From Phlegmacium glaucopus (taxonomy: Eukaryota > Basidiomycota > Agaricomycetes > Agaricales > Cortinariaceae): a stretch of 64,000 bases of DNA. Each line of letters opens with the position of its first letter. The first letter of the stretch is position 1. Positions 1 through 11,710 of the stretch are shown piece after piece. Both the position numbers and the translations under genes were made by a program. The stretch is taken from contig MU130602.1 of NCBI GenBank assembly GCA_015039465.1, positions 19,947-83,946 of the forward strand, given 5' to 3'. The notes under the pieces are model-generated. The model made no database searches. It was not told the DNA's origin and saw nothing but the letters and a program-made list of their open reading frames with translations.

Positions 1-282
1 TGAGAGACGAGGGCCGAGGTCCTTCCTACTGGGTCACTATCACTAGTATAGCTTATGAAATAGTAGATTAGTTGATGAGACATCTATGAACTTTATATTC
101 CGGATTCCTAACTAAAACTACTGTTTCCCATACTGCTGTTTGTAAAACTTCATTACGTACCTATGGAAATAGCTAATATCTAAGTTCCATACAAGTGCCA
201 TAATAATAGTTGTTTCCAATGACTATTAACTTCGCGATTATAGGTGTCACTCATGAGTGGTACTACTTAATTCGGGGGAAGA
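1..282. other. Intergenic sequence, nothing recognised
   Basis: AT-rich non-coding sequence at the window edge. I see no ORF, RNA gene or clear repeat in it. Confidence 0.5.
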
Positions 283-500
283 CAACGATCCTGTGATAAT
301 ATACCTCCAAATACTTATCCCAGATCATCTCTTGCAAACTTCTTAACGGTGGTGTATATTTAATTATCCAGCCTTCGGTTCGGATGGGGACGAGATTAGT
401 GCTTTATAACCAACCTATCGAGGACTGTGGGTAGCATCCTGGTCTAGAAGTCGAAACCGGATCTCGTGCCGCCAGCTGTACATAGAGTATATGCTAAAAC
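283..500. repeat. Repeat block L, copy 1
   Basis: A roughly 220-bp block present four times: here, at 11488-11710, at 25533-25755 and at 30240-30490. It includes the words CCCAGATCATCTCTTG and CCGCCAGCTGTACATAG. Three copies abut the broken end of a histidine kinase fragment. The fourth lies about 300 bp upstream of the intact kinase start codon. This copy and the one at 25533 are almost identical over more than 1 kb, including the adjoining kinase fragment, so they are a recent segmental duplication. I do not recognise its origin. Confidence 0.8.
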
Positions 501-530
501 GGTTATGGTTCGCACTTGTAACAACAACTG

Positions 531-1990
531 AAAAAAAGAATGTAAATCAGCCTTTTAACAACAAACGAAGAAAAACATACGTTGTTAGCCATCACGTTGA
601 TATTATCCGTCAAATCCTTCCACCAACATTCGTGACTCTGGCCTGACCACCCAACCGACCTTCCGTCCCCACTCTCTAGCCACACGAGTGACTTCATCAG
701 CGAAGACACTCAAACTCCCTGTCATTCCATTGACTGTCTCTTTCAATTCCAAGATCTCTCCACGGACATCAACTTCAATCACCTTCGTCAAAGCACCACC
801 AGCAACGGCTTTGGTCACTTCTGCGATTGAACGCACTTTATTGGTCAAATCCATAGCCATGAGATTGAAATTATCAGTAAGGACCTGAAAAAATCATTCG
901 CTCAAGATCAGGTTATTAGGAAAAAGAGAACCGGGAAATCACCAACTTTCCACATTCCCTGAACATCAGGTACAAACGCATGTCCACCCAAGATACCTTC
1001 CGTTCTAACGTCCAAACTGACTCGAGCGACTTCGTTAGCCAATGTGCTCAGCTGAGCGACCATGGAGTTGGCAGTCATCTTCAAGTCAAGCATCTCTCCT
1101 CGAACATCAACATTGACGAGCTCGCCAAGGTCACCCAGGGCAACGGCTGTCGTAACTTCTTCTGAGATGGATCGCACTTGATCAGTCAAATTTTCTGTCA
1201 AAGATCATCATGAAATGAAAAGGAAAAAAAAAGGAATGAAGTGACATACGCTGACGTTCCTGGTCAAATCAGATTCCCTGCACAGCTTCAACTCTTGCCT
1301 GACCTCCCAATATACCCTGCGTTCCGACTCCCAGTGCTACACTCGTCACTTCAGAAGAAAATGCTGACAACTGATCCACCATGGAATTGACGGTTCCTAC
1401 AAAGCTTGATAGTTGGAATAAGAGTCCATAATCCAGTCAAGAAGAAAAGATACCTTTCAATGTTCACATTTCACGCTCGACGGATACCCCTTCCACGTCC
1501 AGTACATGTGCTTGGCCTCCTAGTTTGCTTTGACTTCCGAGTTCTAAAGTGACTCGAGTGACTTCCGCCGCCGAGCGCTCGTAATCTGACAAAACGATCA
1601 GTCCGCGTCCAGAGAAAATATGACCAGAGCGAATCTAACCAACATTGTGTTGACAGTGACACTCTGAGCCTTTAGTTGTTTAAGCTTGAGTTGGACTGAT
1701 ATAAGCATATGCGTGGAGCATGAGAGGGGTGATCCTTCTGCAGGGACAATGAGGATGGGCTGTTGGAGGAGCTGAATTGTGACCAGGATCGTTAGCGATG
1801 GGAGTATGATGGGCAGCTGCGGCAGCCTGAACCTGATAATCTTTCAAATTTCCGTAAGTGCGAGAGAGTATATTGGAGAGGATCGATGGACGCTTGCAGA
1901 CTGTCGAATTCTTCACCGGTCATGTAATCGCCTGACTTGTCAAATTGAGGTACTTGGTCCTTGATCCTACCTCTGCTGAGTTTGAAATAC
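531..1990 (-). pseudogene. Histidine kinase fragment A (HAMP-repeat region), decayed
   Basis: Read on the minus strand, this resembles the N-terminal linker and HAMP repeats of the intact kinase at 30799-36081. From 1990 downwards come the Ala/His/Pro-rich linker (ILSRTYGNLKDYQ, against [14 protein letters not shown] in the intact gene), then HAMP repeat stretches such as [10 protein letters not shown] and [12 protein letters not shown]. The first HAMP repeat and much of the second are deleted. Stops, frameshifts and lost splice sites break it into ORFs of fewer than 100 codons. It ends at about 531, just after the intron acceptor that precedes LTLQVRTIA in the intact gene, and then joins repeat block L. 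No dimerisation, ATPase or receiver domain is present, so it cannot encode a kinase. Confidence 0.88.
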
Positions 1991-3710
1991 AATTACCTTG
2001 GCAGTGCAAAGTCCGATCCAGGGACTATTCAGAAGCCAACCGGCTAAACCCAGATGCACTCTAACTCACTTGTCGTCTACTAGATTTAATGCCACTGTGT
2101 CATCCTTTCAGCTGCTGTATTATTATCAATGTATCGACCATGAACATCCTTTTGGTGACAGATTTCATGCAGATAAGTTTCAACACTTGATCTGACGGAA
2201 CTCGGATCTGCCGTGCTGAAGACAACGGCCCACTGAAACCAGTCAAATATTGAATCATTTAATATTGAGGCCCTTGGTCCTTGATCCCACTGCTAGTACT
2301 GAATCTCTGTCGTTGGTCACTGGTCAGTGCAGTGAGCTACTGTCCGAAAATATCTCTGCCAAATTCCAATTTGGCCACCACTTATCCCCCAACCTTCATT
2401 CATCCCTCAGATTAACCATAGGTTTATTCAGGCCTGGGCTTCATTACAGGCGCAACCTTGGACAACCTACTGTATAAACCGAAAATACTCAGGAAAGCCG
2501 GTTCTTATGGCGAATGGGTGACGAGGGCTGCGAAGAATAAGAAGGTAGCGGGAGATTTAACTTATTATCTCCTCAATCATCTCACCGCTGAAAACGACCC
2601 TCTCCCGTACAAATCGGATGGTACAGGGACTACACGCCAGCTAAACTCTCTTATTACGTTCAGCTCATACCTGTAAGATGATGGAGCGCTACATATACAA
2701 TATACCCAGAAAAATCGAACACAAAAGGTTAGTTCAAAACGCACATTAGCATATATACATAAACCTTACTCTGTTCAATCATAGACCCACCGCTCGCACG
2801 ATTTTTGCACATAACAAGACAGTCATATGAGCTTGGTAAATGTTGTCCTCAGATTTCCTTCTTCGAATGCTCAATTAGTTGTTTTCAGCGTCTTCTCTTC
2901 CATTCGCTTTATTTTTTACGCTCCATGATCATATACCATGTCGCCAAAGGCCATATAAATGGAGAACAACCTTATCTCGTGCGTCTATTCAGCCTAGTTC
3001 ATCTCCCCAATTGATGAGGTCCAGATGAATAGCGTTGATCAGGTTTAATCATCGGAAGAGCAATATTTCAAGGCTATCATAAATTCTTGAAACCATTGTT
3101 CGAATCCATTGAATCAAGGTGGGTTGGTGTCGAAAAGAAAAGAAAACGGGTCAATAACTCACCTTTCATCTACTAGATCCAATAGAACAACCGTGTCATC
3201 ATCTATGCTACTATATCAGCAACAGTGGATTAGGCCTCCTTCATCGCATCATAATAGTCATCAAGTATGGCATGGGCGTTACTCCAACAACGTCAACGAA
3301 CGATTTAGGTTCCGTTCGTTGAATCTGTCGTTTTTGTGATTCTAGTTGTAAGCGGGCGTTCGAATATAACAGGGGTGAGTTTATGTCAAAAACAGGTAGC
3401 CAATAGCTTTACTAGCTCGCTCTCAGAGTATCCGATAATCACGTATGATCATCATTTTTTTGTGACAGATTTCAATGATGGAAGCTAGTATGAGGTCAGG
3501 TTTACCTTGGAAAATTCGGTTACCCAAAATAAGGCAGGTTGCATCACCATTTTCTGCCTCCAACTAGTTAGCATATATGCATGGGCGCTGCGCTACACAT
3601 TCTACCTGATCTAAAATCGGATTATGATTACGACAGCGCCAGTTTGTTAAGGATCGTCATGAACTTTATTTCACTCATTGTACGTGATATATATACATCG
3701 ATGCTAGACT
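1991..3710. repeat. Duplicated non-coding segment between kinase fragment A and membrane gene 1
   Basis: There is no intact gene here. Two shared blocks are visible. Block M (about 2200-2680, with words such as GGCCTGGGCTTCATTACAGG and TCTTATGGCGAATGG) recurs near 5200, 6570, 9070, 10160, 13690, 24640, 27120, 30090 and, inverted, 54430-54560. Block P (about 3000-3420, containing GAACGATTTAGGTTCCGTTC) recurs near 14420-15047, 19874-20510, 27840-28290 and, inverted, 56290-56760. The blocks keep the same order upstream of several membrane genes, so the whole interval was copied together with them. Confidence 0.7.
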
Positions 3711-3764
3711 CTTATAAAAGCAAGGGTGAGAGATTTCAATAGGTCATTCAACAGACACGAAGTC
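3711..3764 (+). promoter_or_regulatory. Core promoter of membrane gene 1
   Basis: A TATA-like CTTATAAAAGC lies about 50 nt before the start codon. It is followed by a leader, AGGTCATTCAACAGACACGA, that is nearly the same in all six paralogues. The position and conservation support a TATA box plus a short 5' leader. Confidence 0.6.
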
Positions 3765-5048
3765 ATGGAGCTTACTTCTGCAGACTTTGACATTATTGGA
3801 TTATGTCTCGAAGGCTTTCTTTATGGTACGATACTTTTATACAACTTTCACGGCTCCTGCTAAAGAATTATAATATAAATCTGTCCCAGGATTGTATTCT
3901 GGCATATTTGTCATGTATCTCCAAGACCACTGGGTATCAAGGGGAGGCTCCAACAAGACAAATAATATCGTTTTCTATGCCCTGTGTGCCCTATATGTTC
4001 TATCTGTTGTTACCATTGTGGTTGATATAACAGTTTTTATATATTCGGTTAGTCACAATTCCATCGGTAACAATAACCATCCTTTTTTTTATGCTTTCAG
4101 TTGTGCAGCTTGGGAACCCAACGGCATTCAAAACATTCCTCGACTTTGTTCTTGTTCAAGGCACAGTATTTGGCTGCTGCGATTTCATAGCTCAATCTGT
4201 CTTAGTACGTATAGACTACTTATCCCTATCATTTATATTTTCTTCATGCAAATCTTAAAGATCTACCGTTGCTGGATTGTGTGGGGCTGCAATATCCGTG
4301 TCGTGATCATTCCTTCAATCTTAGCATTCACATTCTTAGGTCAGTTAACCTATTTTATTTGACTGACTAATTTCAACTTTAATTTATTGCCCCTAGCTAC
4401 ATGGCTAGGCACTACCGGCTCACAGTATATTCTCTCAGGCGAAGTTGTGGAAGCTGACTGGGGGAATTGGTTGGGTGTGGCAAGTCTCGCCATGTCCATG
4501 ACTGTGAATGCTCTGGTGACAGGCTTAATCATCTTCAAGATCTTCAAAATGTACCGTGAAGTCAAATCCGCCTCCGACGACCAAACTTTAGGCGCCACTG
4601 GCGGGAGCAAATTTCGGACTGTCATATTCGTGCTCATTGAATCTGGCATGGTATTGTTTTCAATCCAATTGGTGCGGCTCGTAGTTAGCTTTTTTAACAC
4701 GATGAATGCTGCCATTAGTGCTCTTTTCATCCTCATTTTCTATATCCATCGAATGCTCAATGTGATTACAACATCAGTCATTGCCACTTCTTATTTTACT
4801 AATAAGATGGTTCTGTCTAGGGTATAACACCTACAATCATCCTGGTGCGGGTCTCAATGGGATGGTCTTTCTACGACGAAAAATCCATGATAGAATCGAC
4901 GGTCGGGAGTATGCGCTTTGCAGCGGACAACCCAAATTCAATATCGGAAACGGTAGATGATGTCGGTATTGTCAATGGAGACGATGATATTGGCGTTCGA
5001 CTAAGCGACGATATCCAGATGGTGGATATACAATCACATAGAAGTTAG
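3765..5048 (+). CDS. Multipass membrane protein, paralogue 1 (probable seven-helix, basidiomycete family)
   Basis: Six exons (3765-3825, 3890-4047, 4109-4204, 4261-4339, 4397-4761, 4821-5048) give 328 residues with consistent phases. Hydrophobic segments are spread over the protein. Family landmarks shared by all copies are LYSGIF.MYLQDH near the N-terminus, GCCDFIAQS, IYRCWIVWGCNIRVV, MSMTVNALVTGLI, RTVIFVLIESGM and, after the last intron, GITPTIILVRVSMG. The last 60 residues are an acidic, Ser-rich and probably cytoplasmic tail. The start was chosen because MELTSADF aligns with the first codons of the other copies. The architecture resembles the large DUF6533/DUF6534-type membrane families of basidiomycetes, but I cannot assign a Pfam family or a function. 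It is the first of six copies in the window. Confidence 0.88.
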
Positions 5049-7689
5049 CTAGAACCGGATCTTGTAGCTATGGCAAATAAATGCGTAAAGACTGTGGTCA
5101 AGCGTGAGAAAGAACAGCCAGACGCCTTGTCCAACCACGATATCCTGTCAAATTGACCGCCGCTATTTGTTCAACCTCATTCACGACTCGGATTCATCAT
5201 AGGCTTTAAATCATACTGTTTGGCTGGGGTTCATTGTAGGCGCAACCGATAGCCCGAAAAGATGGAGAGAACCGGGTCTTATGGCGGAAGAGGCGCGTTC
5301 AACATGTCAGACTGACAACCGAGTAGCTCACTTCTCGTTTATCAGGTCCACTCCTTCATCCTTCAGCGACTGAGTTGTTGTCTACTCATTACATCAACGA
5401 TTGAATTAGACTTCATTTGCCGAATCCATCGCAAAGAAACGAGTTAGTCCGCGTCTACATAGGTAGCACTGACCGTAAAGAGGAGGGGTAGGACTTGCAA
5501 ATGGGGCAATAGATCGCGGTAAGTCTACATCATGTCTAATCCAAAAGTCAATACTTAGCTTTCGTTTTTCAGTTCGAATCATAGAGCAGCCGTTGAGAAA
5601 AACAAGTAGGAGATGGTGAAGGCAGGAGAGAGCCATTGCCCACTGAACGCTCACTGAGCACATATCGACAGAACCAACTCATCGTTTTTCCACACGACGG
5701 GTGGGCGACAAGTGTACTCTAGTCAGTTGGTGCCCGTCGTTATGGATCTAGAACATCAGTGGAGTAGGTATAGCGCAACAGCTTGAGTGATGCAACGCAG
5801 AGGTTCAAATGAAAATTCGGGCAGGCCAGGTAAGTATCTTGGTACTCTGAATGCCTCTTTCTCATTATCCATTGATATTTAGGCATCTCGTTCTGTTTTA
5901 GCTGTGTCATATGACCCGATTTCGATGATTCATGTGTCAAAGATGATATCCCCTCCCGTCCTGAGATCAAATGGAATCATTAAAGACTTGAATTCTGGAT
6001 CAAGGCCAAAGGTCAAAGTAAATAACCAATCCTTTGTTTCGCTTGGACTTCTCATCTCAAATCAATCCTAGTTATTTGCCTTTCTTTTCGAATGGACGCC
6101 ATATTATACCCTGCCATGGCAATGAAACAATATCAGGGTTGTCGAAGCGCTCATCGCCCATGAGCTCTATGCTCAGTCCTACCACTAAATGTCCATCGCT
6201 GGTCACCATCCAACAATGCCCATTTAATTTGACTGCGACCAACAACCAACCAACCAACATACGTTCCAAACCCGAGCATGCAACGCCATCAATAGTCCGC
6301 CCAGCGGTCAGGTAGCACTGCTGGTTGATGACGCATACACTCGATAGTATTGCTGGATTTGTTGTGGAGCTATGAAAGTAACGGGTAAGTGAAAAGATAT
6401 TTTAAGTCACTCCTATCGTACTAAACCCTTCATTCATTCACTATCGATATCACCCCGCACAGCCGGCCACCTTCCTCCCCTGACACCAACAAGCAATCCA
6501 ATCACTCACCAACAACGCGACGAATGAACCTTAAATTCATCATTGCGACTCGGCTTGATTCCGTACCTTCTAAAACTATCCAGGCCTGGCGTTCGTTAGA
6601 GGCGCGACCTTGGATAACCTTTTGGACAGATGGTCGGAAGTGATACGGGTAGCTGGATCTCATAAAGGATGGAGGCGATGTGGGCCGTGAAGAATGGCAG
6701 CGTTTCTGCACACCAAATGTCCAGATATACGATCTATAGTTGGAACTGACTTCTCAGGCCAAACTTTCAGGATCTTAATTGGGATTTATCGCTTCCTCCC
6801 AATGTGAGTTGCTTGGAGATATTGAACCCACCAATCTAGAAGAAGACTTCAAGATCAACAACCAGCCTACTTGTATACCGGTTTTCACATCTCTAAGGCT
6901 ACGTAGCCGCTAACTTATCTTTCGTACTGCCGATGGTGATTAGCCATGTCCCTTCCGAGTCGGGAACTCAGTCAAGGAGCACATGGAATGCATTTTATGG
7001 CCTTGCCAAGCCGTCAAACCAGCAATTGTGATAAAGATATCTTATCAGTTCTCTCTAATGCGTTTCTGCTAACAGACCTACGATTGCTTGCTATATTACC
7101 TACCCTTCAACTTGTATTTCGTAACCCGACCCCTGCTGCTCAGACAACAAGCTCTTTCTCGTGTTTTCATGGCCAACCTTCGGGAAAAATTGGGAGATGA
7201 TATGGATCATGCTGGAAGAGATGACCTTATCACATCAGATGGATACGGATCTGTCCCTGATGTAGGTGCAGGGTTGGAGTTTTTCTCTTCCCTTCCCACC
7301 TCGTTAATGATAAGTATTCCGGCAGGACATGGACATAACATTCAATATGTTCTGTATGTCAAATACTGGAGGCCAGTAGCTCGCCTGGCGTCAGAGTATC
7401 TGATAATCACTATGATCATCGATGGAAGCTAGTCTGAGACCAGGCTTACCTCAGGTACCCAAATTAAGACAGGTTGGGCGATGCGATACACTAGACCTGT
7501 GACCGTTCCCTCTATGATGTGACGGCTGCGCAGAATCGAGGATTCTCTCCACCCTCCTCATTCTCCGACTGGTCACGAGTCTAGCGATACACCCTGATCG
7601 CAAATCGGGGTAGGATTATGACAGCGACAGTTTGTTACGAACTTCAAGCTTTTATCTCAGTCACTGTATTTGATATAGATCTAGACTCT
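5049..7689. repeat. Duplicated intergenic segment after membrane gene 1
   Basis: About 5200-6990 is a diverged copy of about 9060-10400. The shared parts include block M, a minus-strand coding-like stretch (about 5410-5660, matching 9350-9580, shared word LDFWIR followed by DLPRSI) and a stretch ending in a tract of CAACCAAC. Parts recur again at 24370-25260 and, inverted, at 54250-54560. A plus-strand ORF of 114 codons at 7088-7432 has no recognised homologue. It has a hydrophobic start and an Asp/Gly-rich middle, and I do not call it a gene. The segment shows no intact coding unit. Confidence 0.6.
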
Positions 7690-7742
7690 TATATAAAGCA
7701 ATAGTCAGAGATGCAATAGGTCATTACAACAGACACGAAGCC
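7690..7742 (+). promoter_or_regulatory. Core promoter of membrane gene 2
   Basis: A TATATAAAG box about 50 nt before the start is followed by the conserved leader GGTCATTACAACAGACACGA. The arrangement matches the other membrane gene copies. Confidence 0.6.
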
Positions 7743-8962
7743 ATGACGCCAACTGACATTATTGGATTATATCTGGAAGGCTTTCTTTATGGTAAGACTT
7801 TTTTTTTATAACTTTCATGGCCCTTGCGAAAGAAGTATCATATCAACCCCAGGACTCTATTCTGGTATATTTGCCATTTATTTACAGGACCACTGGACAT
7901 CGAAAAAAGGCACCGACAAGACGAAAAATATCGTTTTCTACGCTCTCTGTGCTCTATATGTTCTATCCTTTGTTAATGTTGTGCTTGATATAACAATGTT
8001 CGTGTATGTGGTTAGTAACAATTGCATCGATAACAATAACCATCTTTTTCACACTTTCAGTTGGGCAGTTTCACTGGAATCCAACGGCATTACTCCACGC
8101 TTCTTTTATTCAAGGCGCAGTAACTGGTTGCTGCGATTTCATAGCTCAGTCTATCCTAGTATGTATAAACTACTATGGCTACCAGTTATTTTATTCATGC
8201 AACTCTCAAAGGTCTATCGTTGCTGGATTGTGTGGGGTTGCAACATCCGTGTTGTGATCGTTCCTTCAATCTTAGCATGTGTATTCTTAGGTCAGTGAAG
8301 CTATCTTATTAGACTAACTAATTTCAATGTATTGCCTCAGGTATGTGGCTAGCAGGCAACGCCTCACACTACATTTTCTCAGGCCAAGTTATTGATACTG
8401 GCTGGGGGAATCGGCTGTCTATGACAAGTGTCGCCATGTCCATGACTGTGAATGCTCTGGTGACGGGCTTAATCAGCTTCAAGATCTTCAATGTGTACCG
8501 TGAAGTCAAATCCTCGGATGATCAAACTTTGGGCGTCACTCGGGGAGGCAAAATTCGGGCTGTCATATTCGTGCTAATTGAATCTGGCATGATGTTGTTT
8601 TCAATCCAATTGGCTCGACTCGTGGTTATCATTTTTCAAACGGTGGGCGCTACCTATAAAGCCTTTTATATCATCGTTGCTATCCACCAAATGCTCAATG
8701 TGATTACAACATGAGTCACTGTTACTGCTTATTTTACTAATAACATGGGTTTGTCTAGGGTCTAACACCTACAATCATCCTGGTGCGGGTCTCAATGGGA
8801 TTGTCGTTCCACGACAAGGAATCTATGATAGAATCTAGCGTCGGGAGTTTGCGCTTTGCGGCTGACAATCCAAACTCAATACCGGAAACGGGAGATATCG
8901 AGAATAGAGACGATGCTATTGGCATTCGACTAAGCGACGATATCGAGATGGTAGAGAGATGA
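7743..8962 (+). CDS. Multipass membrane protein, paralogue 2
   Basis: Six exons with the same intron positions and phases as paralogue 1 give about 320 residues. It starts MTPTDIIGLYLEGF, a few residues shorter than its sisters. It keeps the LYSGIFAIYLQDHW, GCCDFIAQSIL, YRCWIVWGCNIRVV and MSMTVNALVTGLI landmarks. The last intron (GTGATT...CTAG, about 59 nt) joins HQMLN to GLTPTIILVRVSMG, and the frame then runs through the acidic tail to the stop at 8960-8962. The acceptor of exon 3 is the second of two close CAG/AG sites. The first one would break the frame. A read-through ORF across introns 1-4 is also open but is not the likely product. The function is unknown. Confidence 0.87.
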
Positions 8963-11487
8963 TCACATAGAACATCTAGAACTAGATCTTGTTGATATGC
9001 AGATGGCTCTGTCTGTCAACAACGATATCCTCTAGCGAATTGACCACCACCAACATATTTGTTCAATCACGGCTCATATTGAATCATATTCTTCTTCTGG
9101 GGGTTCATTGTAGGCGCGACCATTTTCTCGATAGACCGAAAAGATGGAGAGAACCGGGTCCTATGGCGGAAGAGGCGCGTTTATGTCATAATGACAACCC
9201 GAGTAGCTCACTTATAGTTTGCCAGGTCCACTCCCCCATCCTTCCGCAACTACGTTGTTGTCTACTCATTATATCAACGATTGAATTAGACTTCATTTGC
9301 CGAACCCATCGCAAAGAAACAAGTTAGTCTGTGTCTACATCTGACTTTAAAGAGGAGGGGTAGGACTTGTAAATGGGGAAATAGATCGCGGTAAGTCTTT
9401 ATCAAGTCTAATCCAAAAGTCAAGACCCAGCTTTCGTTTTTTAGTTCGAATCATAGAGCAGCGGTTGAGGTCATTGCAGCAGATGACAAAGAGGAAAACA
9501 AGTAGGAGACGATGAAGGCAGGACAGACCAATTGCCCGCTGAACACACATCGACAAAACTAACTCATTGTTTTCCCACATGACTAGGTGGGCGGATCAAG
9601 GCCGATGTCAATGGTAAGTAACTAATCCTTTGTTTCACTTGAACTTGTCATCTCGATTCAATCTTAGTCATTTGCCTTTCATTTCGAACGGACGCCATAT
9701 CATACGCTGCCTAACAATGAAACAATATCAAAGTTGTCGAAGCGGTCATTGCCCATGATCTCGATTCTCAGTCCTACCCGCTAGTCACCATCCAACAATG
9801 TCCGTTTAATTTAGCTGTGACCAACGACCAACATACTTTCCGAACCCAAACATGCAACACTGTCAAATCTCCTTAATACTCTGCCCACCGTTCAAGCAGT
9901 ATTGCTGGTTGATGGCGCATACATTCAATGGTACTGCTGGATGTGTTGTGTTATGGCCCTATGAAAGTACGGGGAAGGTGAAAAGATAGTTCAAGTCACT
10001 CCAACCGTAATAAACCCTTTATCCATTCACTATCGATATCATCCCGCACTGCCAGGCCACCTTCCTCCCCTGACATAACAAGCAATCCAATCACTTACCA
10101 AAAAACGCGACAAATGACCCTTTAAATTCATCATCGCGACTGGGCTTGATTCCATAGCTTCTAAAATTATCTTGCCCCGGGGTTCATTAGAGGCGCGACC
10201 CTTTGGACAGACGGTGGTATTAAACCCATCAGTCTAGAAGAAACACTTCAAGATCAACAACCAGCGTACATGTATACTAGTTTTCACGTCTCTAAGACTA
10301 CGTACCCGCTAACCCCGCTAACTTATCTTTCGTACTGCCGATCATGATTAGCCGTGTCCCCCATGCGTTTCCAAGTCGGGAACTCAGTCGACGTGTTACA
10401 AGAACAGTACGGAAATGTCTATTTTACATCTTTCGACTGAGCTCACCTCTCAACCACGAACGAAAGGTAAGTAACCACATCCACATTCTTCAAAGCAACA
10501 TTTTTACCCATCTGTTCGTCTCGATTCTCTAGTTCTACCTAAATTGAGATCCCTAAAACTTTTTATGGAGGGCTTAATCAAGAAAGAGAAGATGGCGCTT
10601 AATTCATCATGGTGAGTACTCACTTTGGATATTGGTGCTTCGATTATCAGTTAGCTTAGTTGTAAATAATATCGTGAACATACTTCAAGCTATATATAAT
10701 CGATGATTTCGACAAGGGAAAGTAGTCCATTCTAAAAGTCGGGACTCGATGCCTTATCAAATCGAGAGCACCATCTTCGATGGGTAGTCGGAACGGCTGA
10801 CGAAGGAAAACAAGAGGATGAAAGCAGATGAGGTGAAATGCTCGCATCTTCATACATCTAGATGCCTTATATGGATGTTCTGAAACGGGGGTATCGCATT
10901 CGCCAATGGAAGAAGTGTATCCATGTTCCTAATATCTCGTTGAGCTGTGATCGGAAAGTCAAGGAAAATGTTCAAGCATAGGGAAAGGTCAGTCCAGCTC
11001 AAAGCAACAATCAATAATAATCTTATCTCGTCGTCTGCAGCATACATTCAACATTGTTCATCCTTCCCATGTTGATGGGGTCGAGATGGTAGTGTTAATC
11101 AGGTGTTGACCATCAGAAAAGTGATATTTCAACCCTACCGTAGATTCGATGTTATTCGAATCCATTGAATAGAGGTGAGCTGATGCGAAAAGAGATGAAG
11201 ACGAGTTTATAACTCACCTTTGGTCTACTAGAAACAACCGTACTATATCAATCACACGATAGCGACGCAGCAAGAAGGATGCAGGGGTTACCTTGGAGAA
11301 ATCCCGAACATTGGGTGTGGGATTGAGAGTGAGAACTGTCGAACCATCTGCAATGTTCGAATTCGGTGACCGTTGTGTACTTCCTGTATCTTCTTCTGGC
11401 CAGTGAGGAAGGGAGGAAGAAATAATTCCTGCTGGCACTGTGTCGCTCCAACGTAGGGTTTAAACGAAGGAGCAGAGAGTCGATCCT
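8963..11487. repeat. Duplicated intergenic segment after membrane gene 2
   Basis: About 9060-10400 is a diverged duplicate of about 5200-6990. From about 10,410 the sequence resembles about 25,000-25,330 (shared words CGACGTGTTACAA and AAAACTTTTTATG). From about 11,040 part of block P is seen. Only short ORFs are present, and none was recognised. Confidence 0.55.
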
Positions 11488-11710
11488 GTGATAATATACC
11501 TCATACTTATCCCAGATCATCTCTTGCAGACTTCTCAACAATAATGTATATTTAATTATCCATTATTATAGCCTTCAGTTCGGATGGGGATGAGACTAGT
11601 GCTTCACAACCAACCTATCGAGGACTGTGGGTAGTATCCTTGTCTAGAAGTCGAATGCGGATCTCGTGCCGCCAGCGCTGTACAGGGCGTATATATATTA
11701 AATCGGCTAT
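11488..11710. repeat. Repeat block L, copy 2
   Basis: The second copy of the block described at 283-500, with somewhat more divergence. It again directly abuts the broken end of a histidine kinase fragment. Confidence 0.75.

Noticed and set aside
3892..4362. 156-codon ORF in membrane gene 1
   Set aside because: It reads through introns 2 and 3. The spliced frame matches all paralogues and this one does not.
4350..4736. 128-codon minus-strand ORF (similar ORFs at 21481-21855 and 29318-29599)
   Set aside because: An antisense shadow of the conserved exon 5. It recurs only because the sense exon is conserved.
7088..7432. 114-codon ORF upstream of membrane gene 2
   Set aside because: No recognised domain, no clear promoter, and it overlaps duplicated spacer. 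I could not support a gene call.
7762..8298. 178-codon ORF in membrane gene 2
   Set aside because: It is open by chance across the introns and uses a frame that loses the conserved GCCDFIAQS motif.
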